Shown in pieces: positions 47,409 to 57,927 of a DNA stretch of 64,000 nucleotides (position 1 is the stretch's first letter; each line of letters opens with the position of its first letter). The position numbers were made by a program, and so were the translations under genes. The notes under the pieces are model-generated. The model worked only from the letters and a program-made list of their open reading frames with translations. It was not told the DNA's origin and searched no databases. This DNA is from Leptotrichia sp. OH3620_COT-345 (GTDB taxonomy: Bacteria > Fusobacteriota > Fusobacteriia > Fusobacteriales > Leptotrichiaceae). The stretch is from positions 1 to 64,000 of the forward strand of contig NZ_RQYW01000011.1 of assembly GCF_003932895.1 (NCBI RefSeq). The letters are read 5' to 3'.

Positions 47409-50400
47409 TTAAATGCCAACAAAAATTTCCACAATATTCCTTATTTTCTCTAACACTGTTTCTTTTTTCTTTTCTCGTGCACCATGTCTACGTGATGTTG
47501 CAGGAATTATACTGTCTAACTCATCTCCCGCATACTCCACATATCCTTTTCCAATTGCTTTTTCTATAAAACGTTTTGAATTTTCTTTTAATTTTTCTTC
47601 TTCTACCAAATAATTAATTTTATTCATTTTTTCCTTTTTTGCAAAACTATAAAATGTCTCAAGAATATCATCAGTAGTTTTTAATTCCGATAATCTTGTT
47701 TTATTAATAAAATCTATAATTAATTCTTCTTTTGCTCTGGTTCCAAGGCTTGTTCTAATAACTCTACGAACTTCAGCTTTCAAACTGTCCATATCATCAT
47801 TTTCTTTAGATTTTTCAAGAATTAAAGCTAAAATATAGTCCAAATTTATTTCATCTGTTTTTAGCAAATCAATTTGAAATTCAACATCAGAAAAATCAAT
47901 ATTTTCTCCATCTGTTACTTCATTTCGTTTTGAATTTAGAATATTTTCTCTGATATCAACATATACACTTTTCATATCTTGCATTTGTCTGTCAGAAATA
48001 ATTTTTTCAAAATTTTCAAATTCATCAAAATTTCTAAGTATATTTTCTGCTTTTAATACTTCACCAAAAAGCTCTACAAATTCTTTTTTATCTGCTTCAA
48101 GCTCTATTTCAGTCGGTTCCGGAAATTTAGCAATAATTTCATTACATATATCTACATATCCTTTAATTGTTTTCCCGGTTTCTTCATCAGTAAAACCATG
48201 AATATATTCTTCATAACTTTTTTCCAAAATTATATTTACACTGTTTTCATCACCAAAAGTTTTAATTGCATTTTGTGTCGCTTTTTCCAAATCCCTGAAA
48301 CAAACAATATTACCAAAAGTTTTAACCTTATTCAATATACGATTAGTCCTTGAAAAAGCTTGAATAAGACCGTGAAATCTTAAATTTTTATCAACAAATA
48401 AAGTATTTAATGTAGGTGCATCAAAACCGGTTAAAAACATGCCGACAACAATAAGTAAATCAACTTCTTTGTTTTTTACTTTCAATGATAAATTTTTATA
48501 ATAATTTTGAAATTCATTACCATTGATTGAAAAATTTGTTTTAAAGTAATTATTATAATCTTTAATTACCTTAGTTAAAAATTCTTTTGCAGTAGAATCC
48601 ATAGCAGATACATCAAAATTTTCTTCTGATATTTCTCCAATAATTGACTGTTCTTCATTTGCAGTAAAACTGTATATAGTAGCAATTTTTAATCTTTTTT
48701 CTTCTGGCAAGGATTCCTGTTGTTTCTGAAACTCTTCATAATATAGTTTTGCCGCCTCAACACTTTGTACTGCAAACATAGCATTAAAGCCGTTTAATCT
48801 TCTATGCTTTAAATCGTAAAACTCATTTCTATGTGTCTTAGTATCAAAAACTTTTAAAATGTGCTTTGTAATTTCAGTTATACGTTCAGGATGTAAAAGC
48901 ATTTTGCTTTCTAATTTAGCTAATTTTTTTTCATCATCTTCTTTTTCTGCTGACTTAAATTTAGGAGTAATATTATTGTAATCCACCTTAAATTTTAAAA
49001 CTTTTCCATCACGAATAGCATCTGTTATTACATAACTGTGAAGCTGTGCTCCGAATATTCCTGATGTAGTTTCTCCACCAAGAGAGTTTTCCGGGAAAAT
49101 TGGTGTTCCTGTAAAACCAAATTGATAATATTTTTTAAAAGATTTTCTGATATTTTTTTGTGCATCTCCAAATTGTGAACGATGGCATTCATCAAAAATA
49201 AGTACACAATGCTTGTCATAAATTTCATGATTGGAATTTTTCTTTATAAACTCATTCAATTTTTGAATAGTTGTAACTACAATTCTGTTATCATCTTTTT
49301 CAATACATCTTTTAAGTTCTTTTGTATCTTTACTTCCATTCACACTGTCCGGCTGAAATCTTTGATATTCTTTCATAGTTTGATAGTCTAAATCTTTTCT
49401 ATCTACCACAAAAAATACTTTATCTATAAAATTAAGCTCTGTTGCTAATCTTGCAGCTTTAAATGAAGTAAGTGTTTTTCCTGAACCTGTTGTATGCCAA
49501 ATAAAACCACCTGCTTCTGTTTTTCCTGCTTTTTTTGCTTCATAGCTTGAGTTTATCTTCCATAAAATTCTTTCTGTTGCTGCTATTTGATAAGGTCTCA
49601 TAATAAGCAGTATATTATTTACATCAAAAACACAGTATTTTGTAAGTACTTCAAGAATAACACGCTTTTCAAAAAATGTCTTTGTAAAATCTTCTAAATC
49701 ATGAATAACCTTATTTTTAGCATCCGCCCATTCACAAGTAAATTCATAATTATTTTTATTTTGTGCTGTTGTATTTGCAAAATATCTTGTATAAGTGCCA
49801 TTGGAAATAACAAAAATCTGCACATACTTATATAGAGAATTTTCACTATTGAAGCTCTCTTTACTATATCTATGAATTTGATTAAAAGCCTCATGAAGAT
49901 TTACACCTCGTTTTTTTAATTCAATATGAACTAATGGCAATCCATTAACTAAAATTGTTACATCATAGCGATTGTAACTGCTTCCTTTCTGACTAACTTG
50001 ATTTATAACTTGTAAAGAATTATTATGAATATTTTTCTTATCAATAATTTTTATGTTTTTTAAATGTCCGTCATCAAAAATAAAATCATAGATATGATTC
50101 TCTTGGATTTTTCGTGTTTTTTCAATCATACCATCATTTGGAGTATCTAAATATTCCAATAAAAATCTATTCCATTCTTCGGCTGAAAAAGAAATTCCAT
50201 TTAACTTTTCAATTTGTGTCTTTAAATTTGTATATAAATCATCATTAGATTTTACAATAAGTCTCTCATATCCTTGAGAAATTAAATTATCAATCATATT
50301 TCTTTCAAGTTCGGCTTCACTTTGATAAGATGCTTCTCTAATACTGTTGTTTTTTTCAAAGTTTGCTAAAATAATTCCATTGGTCATTTCAGCTATTGTA

Positions 50401-50432
50401 GATGTGGTGTACTGTATTCTTTCTTCTGACAT
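47409..50432 (-). CDS. hsdR: type I restriction enzyme, R subunit
   Basis: The 1007-residue protein has an N-terminal nuclease region (VTILVNGLPLVHIELKKRG, E-x-K), Walker A (WHTTGSGKTLTS), DEAD-box type VLIFDECHRSQFG, and helicase motif regions (YQFGFTGTP, MFLTGFDAPTLNTLFVDK, QAFSRTNRI). It translocates DNA and cuts unmodified targets with HsdM and HsdS. It is the last gene of the operon. Confidence 0.96.
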   Translation of the reverse strand: MSEERIQYTTSTIAEMTNGIILANFEKNNSIREASYQSEAELERNMIDNLISQGYERLIVKSNDDLYTNLKTQIEKLNGISFSAEEWNRFLLEYLDTPNDGMIEKTRKIQENHIYDFIFDDGHLKNIKIIDKKNIHNNSLQVINQVSQKGSSYNRYDVTILVNGLPLVHIELKKRGVNLHEAFNQIHRYSKESFNSENSLYKYVQIFVISNGTYTRYFANTTAQNKNNYEFTCEWADAKNKVIHDLEDFTKTFFEKRVILEVLTKYCVFDVNNILLIMRPYQIAATERILWKINSSYEAKKAGKTEAGGFIWHTTGSGKTLTSFKAARLATELNFIDKVFFVVDRKDLDYQTMKEYQRFQPDSVNGSKDTKELKRCIEKDDNRIVVTTIQKLNEFIKKNSNHEIYDKHCVLIFDECHRSQFGDAQKNIRKSFKKYYQFGFTGTPIFPENSLGGETTSGIFGAQLHSYVITDAIRDGKVLKFKVDYNNITPKFKSAEKEDDEKKLAKLESKMLLHPERITEITKHILKVFDTKTHRNEFYDLKHRRLNGFNAMFAVQSVEAAKLYYEEFQKQQESLPEEKRLKIATIYSFTANEEQSIIGEISEENFDVSAMDSTAKEFLTKVIKDYNNYFKTNFSINGNEFQNYYKNLSLKVKNKEVDLLIVVGMFLTGFDAPTLNTLFVDKNLRFHGLIQAFSRTNRILNKVKTFGNIVCFRDLEKATQNAIKTFGDENSVNIILEKSYEEYIHGFTDEETGKTIKGYVDICNEIIAKFPEPTEIELEADKKEFVELFGEVLKAENILRNFDEFENFEKIISDRQMQDMKSVYVDIRENILNSKRNEVTDGENIDFSDVEFQIDLLKTDEINLDYILALILEKSKENDDMDSLKAEVRRVIRTSLGTRAKEELIIDFINKTRLSELKTTDDILETFYSFAKKEKMNKINYLVEEEKLKENSKRFIEKAIGKGYVEYAGDELDSIIPATSRRHGAREKKKETVLEKIRNIVEIFVGI

Positions 50433-50497
50433 TTAAGTTACTCCTTCCATTTAATATTTTGCATATATTTTAAATTTTTTACAATTTTTCTTATATA

Positions 50498-52342
50498 TTA
50501 ATTATTTTTAGAAAAATCTAATAACTTTTCTCTATAATATTCATATTGTTTTTCTCTTAATTCTATTTCTTTTGGTAACCCCTTTGTTAAATCATTGATT
50601 AAAATATCAAATTTATCTAAGATTTTAGAAACATATTTTTGCACTTCTTTTGAAATAATAGGTACAGGTAAAGATTTTATAATATTTGTGTTAAGATTGC
50701 TAACAGACGAACTATTTATTTTATTTCTCCAGTATTTTTCCACTTTTGAAGAAACTAAATAATAGTATAAAAAATCACTATCTAAAGTATTTTCATAATT
50801 ACTAATTGATGCCCAACCATCATGAATAGCCCCTATTATATCCAAAATATACGGACGACCATAACTCATTGAGTTTGACATTACAAAGTCTCCCTTTTTC
50901 AAAATTCTTGATTTTTTTGCACCCTCTTGAGTTATTTTTTGTTCTGTTTGCTTTATATACTTAGAATTTTTAGAAACATCACCTATTTTTATCCAAGGTA
51001 TCCCTTCATGACTATCAGTTAAATATTTATTTATAGGTCTTGGAGAGGCTCCTCTTGTAATTATTGATACTTCTCCCAATGTTTTCCATTCAACTTTATT
51101 AAATAATTCAACCTCCACAATCGCCGCAGCCTCTTTTAAAATACTAAAGAACTTAGTATCTATTATAAGGCAGGCAGGCAGGCAGGCAGGCAGGCTACCA
51201 TATTTTTCATCAAATGTCAAGAGTTTTTCTCTATAAAATTCATATTGTTTTTGTCTTTGTTCAATTTCTTGTGGCAATAAACCTTGTGTATCAGAAAGCA
51301 AAGATTGGAATTTATCTAAAATTTCTACAACTTTATTTTGAATTAAAATTGGTGGCAAATATAATTTTATATTTTTAACCATATCAGTTGTCAATGATGG
51401 TATACCAGTATGTATATGATTAATTTTGCTATTTTGCAAAAAATAATATAAATATTTAATGGCAATATCTTGTTTAGGTAATAGACAAAGCAATCTGACA
51501 ATTGGATAGTATGGTTCTTCTCTCAAGCATACATAACCTATTGTACCTCTTGCTGAAACTGTTACACTTGGCTTATCTACCCTAATTTGATTTGTGTATC
51601 CATATAATGCCTTTTCAGCGATACCATTGCTATAAATAGGAATAGAGAACTCTTTTGTTTTTGTCTTAGAAAAATTATTCTTAGGTACATCTCCCCCCAC
51701 CATTATATCTACTATTTCTCCAAGTGTAACTATCCTTAATTCATATTTTTTATCTTCCAATCTATCTAATTTTTTACTCAATTTATTTAAATTTTCTTCA
51801 CTCAAAAGCATATCTCTATAATAAGAATACTGTTTAGTACGAGCTTGTAATTCAGCTTGTAATTCAGTAACATAATTTGTAAATTTGTCAAGTATTTTTA
51901 CAATTTTTTCTTGAGTTTCTATGCTAGGGATTGGAATTTCCAAACTTTCTAAAGTTGTTTTTGAAATACTTGGAATCCCTGCTCCCTCTTTTTTATCTTG
52001 AAGTTTTTCTTGATTCATTTTCAAAAAATGATAAATGTATCTATTCAAAACTGTATCTTTAGGATTTATAGCAAATGCATGTGCCCCTAACCAAAATTTA
52101 TTTTCTATAAAATTTATAAACCCCGCTGAAGCTCCCCCCTGTGAAATAGTTATAGTATTGGCACTTTGATTATACACTTCTACATATCCAGAAGGAGTAA
52201 TTCCTCCATTTATAACAGGATATTTACCATCTTCCAACATATCCCTTTTGTTAAATTGTTTTCCTTTAACAATATCACAAACTTCCCCCAACTTTTTCCA
52301 CTCAACTTTTTCATTTTTTATCATATCCATTATTTTAGACAT
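50498..52342 (-). CDS. hsdS: type I specificity subunit with three target domains
   Basis: From the ATG at 52342 (GGAG upstream) about 614 residues. Three target-recognition domains begin at WKKLGEVCDIVKGKQF, LRIVTLGEIVDIMVGG and VEWKTLGEVSIITRG. Each is followed by a conserved helical spacer (LQARTKQYSYYRD, EQRQKQYEFYREKLL, ELREKQYEYYREKLL). Normal HsdS has two. The tract coding LPACLPACL lies between the second and third. The protein reads through in the present state. Start 52414 is unlikely because it overlaps rhuM. Confidence 0.92.
   Translation of the reverse strand: MSKIMDMIKNEKVEWKKLGEVCDIVKGKQFNKRDMLEDGKYPVINGGITPSGYVEVYNQSANTITISQGGASAGFINFIENKFWLGAHAFAINPKDTVLNRYIYHFLKMNQEKLQDKKEGAGIPSISKTTLESLEIPIPSIETQEKIVKILDKFTNYVTELQAELQARTKQYSYYRDMLLSEENLNKLSKKLDRLEDKKYELRIVTLGEIVDIMVGGDVPKNNFSKTKTKEFSIPIYSNGIAEKALYGYTNQIRVDKPSVTVSARGTIGYVCLREEPYYPIVRLLCLLPKQDIAIKYLYYFLQNSKINHIHTGIPSLTTDMVKNIKLYLPPILIQNKVVEILDKFQSLLSDTQGLLPQEIEQRQKQYEFYREKLLTFDEKYGSLPACLPACLIIDTKFFSILKEAAAIVEVELFNKVEWKTLGEVSIITRGASPRPINKYLTDSHEGIPWIKIGDVSKNSKYIKQTEQKITQEGAKKSRILKKGDFVMSNSMSYGRPYILDIIGAIHDGWASISNYENTLDSDFLYYYLVSSKVEKYWRNKINSSSVSNLNTNIIKSLPVPIISKEVQKYVSKILDKFDILINDLTKGLPKEIELREKQYEYYREKLLDFSKNN
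51169..51195. repeat. GGCA tetranucleotide tract in hsdS
   Basis: Six full GGCA units plus GGC (27 bases) lie in an AT-rich gene. Because the unit is not a multiple of three, slipped-strand changes alter the reading frame after the second target domain. Confidence 0.93.
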
Positions 52343-52376
52343 TCTTATTTGCTCCTTTAATTTTTGATTAAAGTTT

Positions 52377-53387
52377 TTATTTTTTCTTACTATTTTCTTT
52401 TGCAATTCTTTCAATATTTTTAATTTCTTCTAAATAATCTCTTTCTACTTGGGTTAAATTTTTTTCTCTGAATTTTTTATATTCACTTTTAACTTTTTCT
52501 GACATCTCTTGATTTGTAATTTTACCATTCCCTTGTAAAATATCTTCTCCAACAGCTTTTAAGATTTTATCAACATGTTCTACCCAATCTTTCATGTACA
52601 TAACAATTTCTTTTTCTGCTTGTCTTTCCGCAAATTCTAAATAACCAGAAACTAAATTATTTAAACTTTTTAATTCTTTTTCATTTAAATAGTTTTTTGC
52701 TATTTTTGCTTCTTTTAAAGTTGGAAGCTCTCCTTTAAAAGTTTTAAGCCCCATAAAATCCTTTTCACTATTTACACGATTATATACAAGTTCACTTGCA
52801 GTATTATGATGAATTGCATAGTGCATTTTATTTTGCACAGTTGCAAAAAAATATTTTGCTTCATCACTATTTTTATTATAATCTATACTTGTTGCAAATA
52901 AATCTAAAACCTGTCTATAAAAAACTTTTTCACTTGAACGAATATCACGAATACGCTCTAGTAATTCTTTAAAATACTTTCCTCCACCATTTTCTTTTAA
53001 TCTTTCATCATCCATAGCAAAGCCTTTTATTAAGTATTCTTTTAAAACTGTGCTTGCATAATTTCTAAATTGCATTCCTCTTGGTGAACGAACACGATAA
53101 CCTATTGCTAATATCATATCTAAGTTATAAAATTTTATTTTATTAGTTTGTGTTTTCCCCATTATTGCACCATGTTGAGTGGTATGCAACTGATAGTTGC
53201 ATACCACTTTTTCTTCTAATTCTCCATCTTCAAGTATTGTTTTTATATGCTTAGTTATATTTTGTCTTGTTGTTTGAAAAAGTTCTGCTATTTCCAATTG
53301 ACTAAGCCAAATTGTTCCATCAAGTAAATGAAGTTCTACTCTGCTATTTCCATCTTCTGTATTATATATAATAATATCATTTTTCAT
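52377..53387 (-). CDS. RhuM-family protein
   Basis: The 336-residue protein matches the RhuM family: IWLSQLEIAELFQTTRQNIT (HTH), FYNLDMILAIGYRVRSPRG, FRNYASTVLKEYLIKGFAMD. RhuM genes are commonly embedded in type I restriction loci; their function is unclear, but DNA binding is likely. It touches hsdM (one-base overlap). Confidence 0.93.
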   Translation of the reverse strand: MKNDIIIYNTEDGNSRVELHLLDGTIWLSQLEIAELFQTTRQNITKHIKTILEDGELEEKVVCNYQLHTTQHGAIMGKTQTNKIKFYNLDMILAIGYRVRSPRGMQFRNYASTVLKEYLIKGFAMDDERLKENGGGKYFKELLERIRDIRSSEKVFYRQVLDLFATSIDYNKNSDEAKYFFATVQNKMHYAIHHNTASELVYNRVNSEKDFMGLKTFKGELPTLKEAKIAKNYLNEKELKSLNNLVSGYLEFAERQAEKEIVMYMKDWVEHVDKILKAVGEDILQGNGKITNQEMSEKVKSEYKKFREKNLTQVERDYLEEIKNIERIAKENSKKK

Positions 53388-54961
53388 CAGCTTAACTCCT
53401 TTACTATCTCATTAATAGAAGCTCTTAGTTCATTAATTCTTAAAACAGTTTCTTCAATCTCCTTATTTAATTTTACTATATCAATTATTTCCCTTGTATC
53501 TTCTTTTTCTACATAAGTTGATACGGATAAGTTATAATCATTCTCTTCAATTTCTGATTTATCTACATATCTTGAGAAGTATTCTTTATCAGTTCTATTT
53601 CTAAATTCCTCAACTATTGCATTTATATTTTTTTCTTCTAAGATATTATTATTTGTTTCTTTCTTAAACTCCTTACTTGCATCTATAAATAAAACTTTAT
53701 TTTCTGTTTTATTCTTTGCCATTACTAAAATACAAGTTGCTATTGATGTTCCAAAAAATAAATTCTCTGGTAACTGAATAACACAATCAACAAAGTTATT
53801 TTCAACTAAATATTTACGAATCGTTTGTTCTGCTCCCTTACGATAAAAAATTCCAGGAAAACATACAATTGCTGCTCTCCCTTTGCTTGATAAATAACTA
53901 AGTGAGTGCATTATAAAAGCATAATCAGCATAAGATTTAGGGGCTAATTTTCCTGCCGGAGCAAATCTTTCATCATTAATAAGAGTTGGATCAGCATCTC
54001 CTACCCATTTTATTGAGTACGGAGGATTAGAAACAATTGCATCAAAAGGCTTTTCATCTTTGTGTAATGGATTAATTAAAGTATCTCCTCTTTTAATTGA
54101 AAAATTATTATAATTTACATTGTGTAAGAACATATTCATACGAGCTAAGTTAAAGTTGGTCATATTAATTTCTTGTCCAAAAAAACCTTCATCTATAATA
54201 TGTTCATCAAATTGTTTTTTCATTTGTAGGAGCAAAGAACCACTTCCACATGTAGGGTCATATACTTTGTTAATACTTGTTTTTCCATCCATAACAAGCC
54301 TTGCCAAAAGCTTTGATACAGTTTGTGGAGTAAAAAATTCTCCTCCTGATTTACCTGCATTACTTGCATAATTTGAAATCAAATATTCGTAAGCATCACC
54401 GAAAGCATCAATATCATTATTCTTAAAATTTCCAAAGTTGATTTCCGCTATTCCTGTTAATATATCAGTTAGTCTTCTGTTCTTTTCTGCTACTGTTGCA
54501 CCTAAACGATTACTGGTTGTATCGATATCTTCAAATAAACCTTTTATATCATCTTCAGAAGCAAAACCGATAGCACTTCCCTCAATTGCTTTAAATATAT
54601 TTGCCAAATCAGTATTTAGATTCTCATTTTCCTTGGCATCTTTTACAACTCTCTCAAAAAGTTGACTTGGCAAAATGAAAAAACCTTTCTCTTCCACTGT
54701 ACTTGATCTGAAATCTATTTCAGCTTCTTCATCAGAAATTTTTGCATAATCAAAGTCTGTATATCCTGCTTCATGTTCAGCAGAATTAAAAAATTCAGTC
54801 ATATTTTCTGATATAAATCTATAAAAAAGAATTCCTAATATGTACTGTTTGAAATCCCATCCATCAACTGCTCCACGAACATCATCGGCAATTGCCCAAA
54901 TTTTTCTATGGAGCTCTGCTCTTTGATTTATTCCATTATTTTCTTTCAAGTTGTCAGCCAT
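53387..54961 (-). CDS. hsdM: type I DNA methyltransferase, M subunit
   Basis: The 524-residue N6-adenine methyltransferase has an N-terminal helical domain ([20 protein letters not shown]), SAM motif [13 protein letters not shown], and catalytic [13 protein letters not shown] (NPPY). [14 protein letters not shown] precedes the SAM domain. It forms the modification complex with HsdS. It is the first gene of the operon. Confidence 0.96.
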   Translation of the reverse strand: MADNLKENNGINQRAELHRKIWAIADDVRGAVDGWDFKQYILGILFYRFISENMTEFFNSAEHEAGYTDFDYAKISDEEAEIDFRSSTVEEKGFFILPSQLFERVVKDAKENENLNTDLANIFKAIEGSAIGFASEDDIKGLFEDIDTTSNRLGATVAEKNRRLTDILTGIAEINFGNFKNNDIDAFGDAYEYLISNYASNAGKSGGEFFTPQTVSKLLARLVMDGKTSINKVYDPTCGSGSLLLQMKKQFDEHIIDEGFFGQEINMTNFNLARMNMFLHNVNYNNFSIKRGDTLINPLHKDEKPFDAIVSNPPYSIKWVGDADPTLINDERFAPAGKLAPKSYADYAFIMHSLSYLSSKGRAAIVCFPGIFYRKGAEQTIRKYLVENNFVDCVIQLPENLFFGTSIATCILVMAKNKTENKVLFIDASKEFKKETNNNILEEKNINAIVEEFRNRTDKEYFSRYVDKSEIEENDYNLSVSTYVEKEDTREIIDIVKLNKEIEETVLRINELRASINEIVKELS

Positions 54962-55110
54962 TTTTTCCTCACTTTATAAATTTTTATTAAGTCTTTAATA
55001 TTTCTTATTTTCATTTTTTCTAGATATTATCTAAAATATCATAGTTAAAAAATATTTGATAAAGTTAATTTCTTTTTTATTGTAACAATAAAGATGAAAT
55101 TAAAATATTT

Positions 55111-55818
55111 TTATATTTCATAAAAAATTTGTTTATAAAAATTATACCAATTCGTGTTCCAATTTTTTTCTAAACATAAATTATATAAGTCTTCTTCATT
55201 TTGTATACCCTTTTCTGTTATTAACTCATGAGTCTTTTTATTAATAATAAGTCCATTGTCAAGCTCAAGTTGTAAGTCCGGATACAAAGCTACACTTCTT
55301 ATATGAGAAAATTCGGCAGTTTGAATTTTTAAATTCATACCTGTTAATTCATCAGTCACAATACTATATTTTTTTATTCTTTGATTTTTTAACTTATTTC
55401 TTTTATAAGTAAGATCTTCAAAGTATCTCGCTCTCATTACTTCAGCCTTATCAGAGTCTCTTATTAAAAGATACAGTTTTTCAGAATACCTTATATAGTC
55501 TCTTCTACGAAAAGTTGTAGCTGAATCAAAAATAATAGAAAGTAAAGAAATAAATTCTGCTCCAGTAATATATTCAGTACCAGTTCTATTAATTGTAGCA
55601 AGATAATATTTAACTAAATCTTTTTTTACGCGTAACAAAGTATGCAAATATTTATTACTAATCCATATAATACCTTGTCCGTCAAGTTTTGTTCCATTAA
55701 TCCAAGCATTTTGTATAGCAGTAGCCCAATTATCATTTAGTTCTCCATAGTCAGTTCCTCTTATATCTCCCTGCAAATCCTTAATTGAAATTAAATTTTT
55801 AGAAAGTGCATATTTCAT
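55111..55818 (-). CDS. HNH-like nuclease of a two-gene module
   Basis: The 235-residue protein ends in an HNH-like region: IVTDELTGMNLKIQTAEFSH, then LELDNGLIINKKTHELIT (H...N...H). The usual zinc Cys pairs are missing. The N-terminal 150 residues are helical and include a TRTGTEYI/FDSATTFRRRDYIRY region I do not recognise. It begins directly after the stop of the J-like gene, so they form one operon. A restriction-like or defence role is inferred from the island position. Confidence 0.68.
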   Translation of the reverse strand: MKYALSKNLISIKDLQGDIRGTDYGELNDNWATAIQNAWINGTKLDGQGIIWISNKYLHTLLRVKKDLVKYYLATINRTGTEYITGAEFISLLSIIFDSATTFRRRDYIRYSEKLYLLIRDSDKAEVMRARYFEDLTYKRNKLKNQRIKKYSIVTDELTGMNLKIQTAEFSHIRSVALYPDLQLELDNGLIINKKTHELITEKGIQNEEDLYNLCLEKNWNTNWYNFYKQIFYEI

Positions 55819-56382
55819 CTAAATCATCCCTTTATACAACTTTTCCAATGCTTGCATAGCTTCAGTTGCTTTTGAATGCTTACATCTATCAGGATGAATA
55901 AGTTTTACCATTTCTTTACGCCATTTTTCCGCTATTTTTTTATCACGATAGTAATCATAAGTTATTCCTAAAAAATCAAGTTGTAATTTCCCTTCAAGCT
56001 CCACTAAATAAAATATATACTTAGAAATTTCATCTTTAAAATACAGATCTTCTTGTTTATTCAATAAATTTTTATTAGTAATATATTTATCAAATAAGTT
56101 TTGCCATGAATTAGCAGTAACTTTTTTATTTAAAATTTCAGATAATTTTTCTTTTGCTTCTTTTAAAGTTGAAAAACTATTTTTCAATTTTTCAACAGAA
56201 TCAATCATATTAATATCTGTTATTTCTTCTTTTATTAATATGTACTTATCGTATAAAACTTGCCATGAATTAGCAGTAACTTTTTTATTTAAAATTTTAG
56301 CTATTTCCTCTTTAGCATTTTTTAAACTTTTAAAAGTAATTTTTAAAAGCTCAACAGAATTAATTTTAGTAATATCTAACAT
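55819..56382 (-). CDS. J-like protein with duplicated N-terminal motif
   Basis: About 187 residues from the ATG at 56382. The first part has two copies of a helical unit ending NKKVTANSWQxLxDKYI. The last 75 residues are a J-like domain (FLGITYDYYRDKKIAEKWRK, LIHPDRCKHSKATEAMQALE) with the HPD motif. It is very similar to the prophage protein at 34128-34361. It may recruit DnaK to the HNH-like partner. Confidence 0.75.
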   Translation of the reverse strand: MLDITKINSVELLKITFKSLKNAKEEIAKILNKKVTANSWQVLYDKYILIKEEITDINMIDSVEKLKNSFSTLKEAKEKLSEILNKKVTANSWQNLFDKYITNKNLLNKQEDLYFKDEISKYIFYLVELEGKLQLDFLGITYDYYRDKKIAEKWRKEMVKLIHPDRCKHSKATEAMQALEKLYKGMI

Positions 56383-56499
56383 ATACATTCCTTTCAAATA
56401 ATATAATTTATTTTTTATTTCCTTTATATTCATGTGTAAAATTTTTATCGTATAATCTTAACTTTTCATATTCATTTATCCAAAATCTCCAACTAGGAT

Positions 56500-56830
56500 T
56501 TAGGCTGTTTTATTAATTCCCACTTTTTTTACTTTTTATTCAATATTTTCAAGAATTACTAAAACTATTTTTTGACCTTCTTAACTTACTTTTTATACGA
56601 CTATCACAAGTTTTAACATGAGTAAGATAAGAAGTTGAAAGTGTTTTCACAAACTTGTCTATCATATATACAGGTAGAAATATTATCATTGAGGTTTTAC
56701 TAAACTTTCTTTGGAACCAATGAACCTGCATAGATAATAACATCAGCTTCCTTTGATATTTTTTGTACCTTTATTATAATTAATTCACGGTCTTCGGGAT
56801 CTGATCATATAAAATTTTTCTCTTCCAAAT
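56500..56830 (-). pseudogene. second, heavily decayed cobM copy
   Basis: Fragments align with cobM: EADVIIYAGSLVPK and, after a deletion, TSMIIFLPVYMIDKFVKTLS (intact copy: SMAIFLSVQMIDKVVKSLS). Many stops and shifts occur. It lies between the J/HNH module and a VOC gene. Confidence 0.72.
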
Positions 56831-56863
56831 CTTACTTAAATATCAAGTACTTAAACAAATAAT

Positions 56864-57256
56864 TTAAATATTTTCATAAAAAACTATTTCCACTTTTATC
56901 CTGTCAGGATCCTCAAAATACAAAGCATAATGCTCCGGTCCCCCTGCAAAGGGATATTTATTATCATAGAGAAGCCTAACGTTCTCTTTTTTTAGAAACT
57001 CTCTCAAATTGTCTATTTCTTCCTTTGAACCGCATTTATACGCAATGTGATTCAATCCTATATTACAACGATTGTATCCATTTTTTATATATTTGTTTTT
57101 TGTCTGGACAAAAACAATATAGGAATTTCTATCCCTGTAACTGAAGCCTTCCGGCCATTCCTGATATATGACATATCCCAATCGAGGCAACAGAATATCA
57201 TAAAATTTTCTTGTCTTTACTATATCGCTTACATATATTTCAATATGACTTATCAT
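56864..57256 (-). CDS. VOC-superfamily protein
   Basis: The 130-residue protein has the glyoxalase/dioxygenase fold: HIEIYVSDIVKTRKFYDILL, NIGLNHIAYKCGSKEEID and HYALYFEDPDRIKVEIVF, with metal-ligand candidates H4, H73-like and E at the end. Substrate unknown. Confidence 0.88.
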   Translation of the reverse strand: MISHIEIYVSDIVKTRKFYDILLPRLGYVIYQEWPEGFSYRDRNSYIVFVQTKNKYIKNGYNRCNIGLNHIAYKCGSKEEIDNLREFLKKENVRLLYDNKYPFAGGPEHYALYFEDPDRIKVEIVFYENI

Positions 57257-57456
57257 AATCTGAATCTCCCTCAGCTTTATTTTTTAACGTCCTAATATTT
57301 TTAAATCCGATACACTATTATTTTTTCTTAATCTGTTTTTTCCATTTTACGTTCTTTTCTCTTATTTATATTCTTTCATTTTTATTTAAAATAGATTTTT
57401 CAAACAATGGAAAAATACTCATCTGACATCTGAAACCAGACCTTTTCATTACATTA

Positions 57457-57882
57457 TTATTTTATAATTTCTCCTGTCCATGAATTTATACCACCAAAAT
57501 CAATAACATTCGTATATCCCTTTTTAATAAGCTTTAATACCGCCTGTCTGCTTCTGCTGCCGCTACGACAATAAACCATTATTAACTGATTTTTATCAGG
57601 AAGCTCTCTAATTTCACTATCTCCTATTGTATTCAAAGGAATAGAAACAGCATTTGGAATATGCCCTTCCATATATTCGTTTTGCGTTCTTACATCAACA
57701 ATAATATAGTTTTTTTCATTTGCCATTATCTGTGCCGCTTCTTCCGAAGTTATTTTTCTATATATTTCAGTCGACGAATTTTCTTCGGAAATTTTTACGC
57801 TTTTCTTTTTTATAACTGAAAATAACACTACTGTAGTTAACATAAGTATTAATATAGTTATAAACATTATATTTTTTTTCAT
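57457..57882 (-). CDS. membrane-anchored rhodanese-like protein
   Basis: The 141-residue protein has an N-terminal membrane anchor (FITILILMLTTVVLFSVI) and one rhodanese domain: YIIVDVRTQNEYMEGHIPNA and the active-site loop YCRSGSRSR (C105). It acts outside the membrane, perhaps in sulfur transfer or redox repair. Confidence 0.9.
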   Translation of the reverse strand: MKKNIMFITILILMLTTVVLFSVIKKKSVKISEENSSTEIYRKITSEEAAQIMANEKNYIIVDVRTQNEYMEGHIPNAVSIPLNTIGDSEIRELPDKNQLIMVYCRSGSRSRQAVLKLIKKGYTNVIDFGGINSWTGEIIK

Positions 57883-57927
57883 TTATACTACCTCCTTATA
57901 AAACAATCGTAATATTAAGATTTCTTT

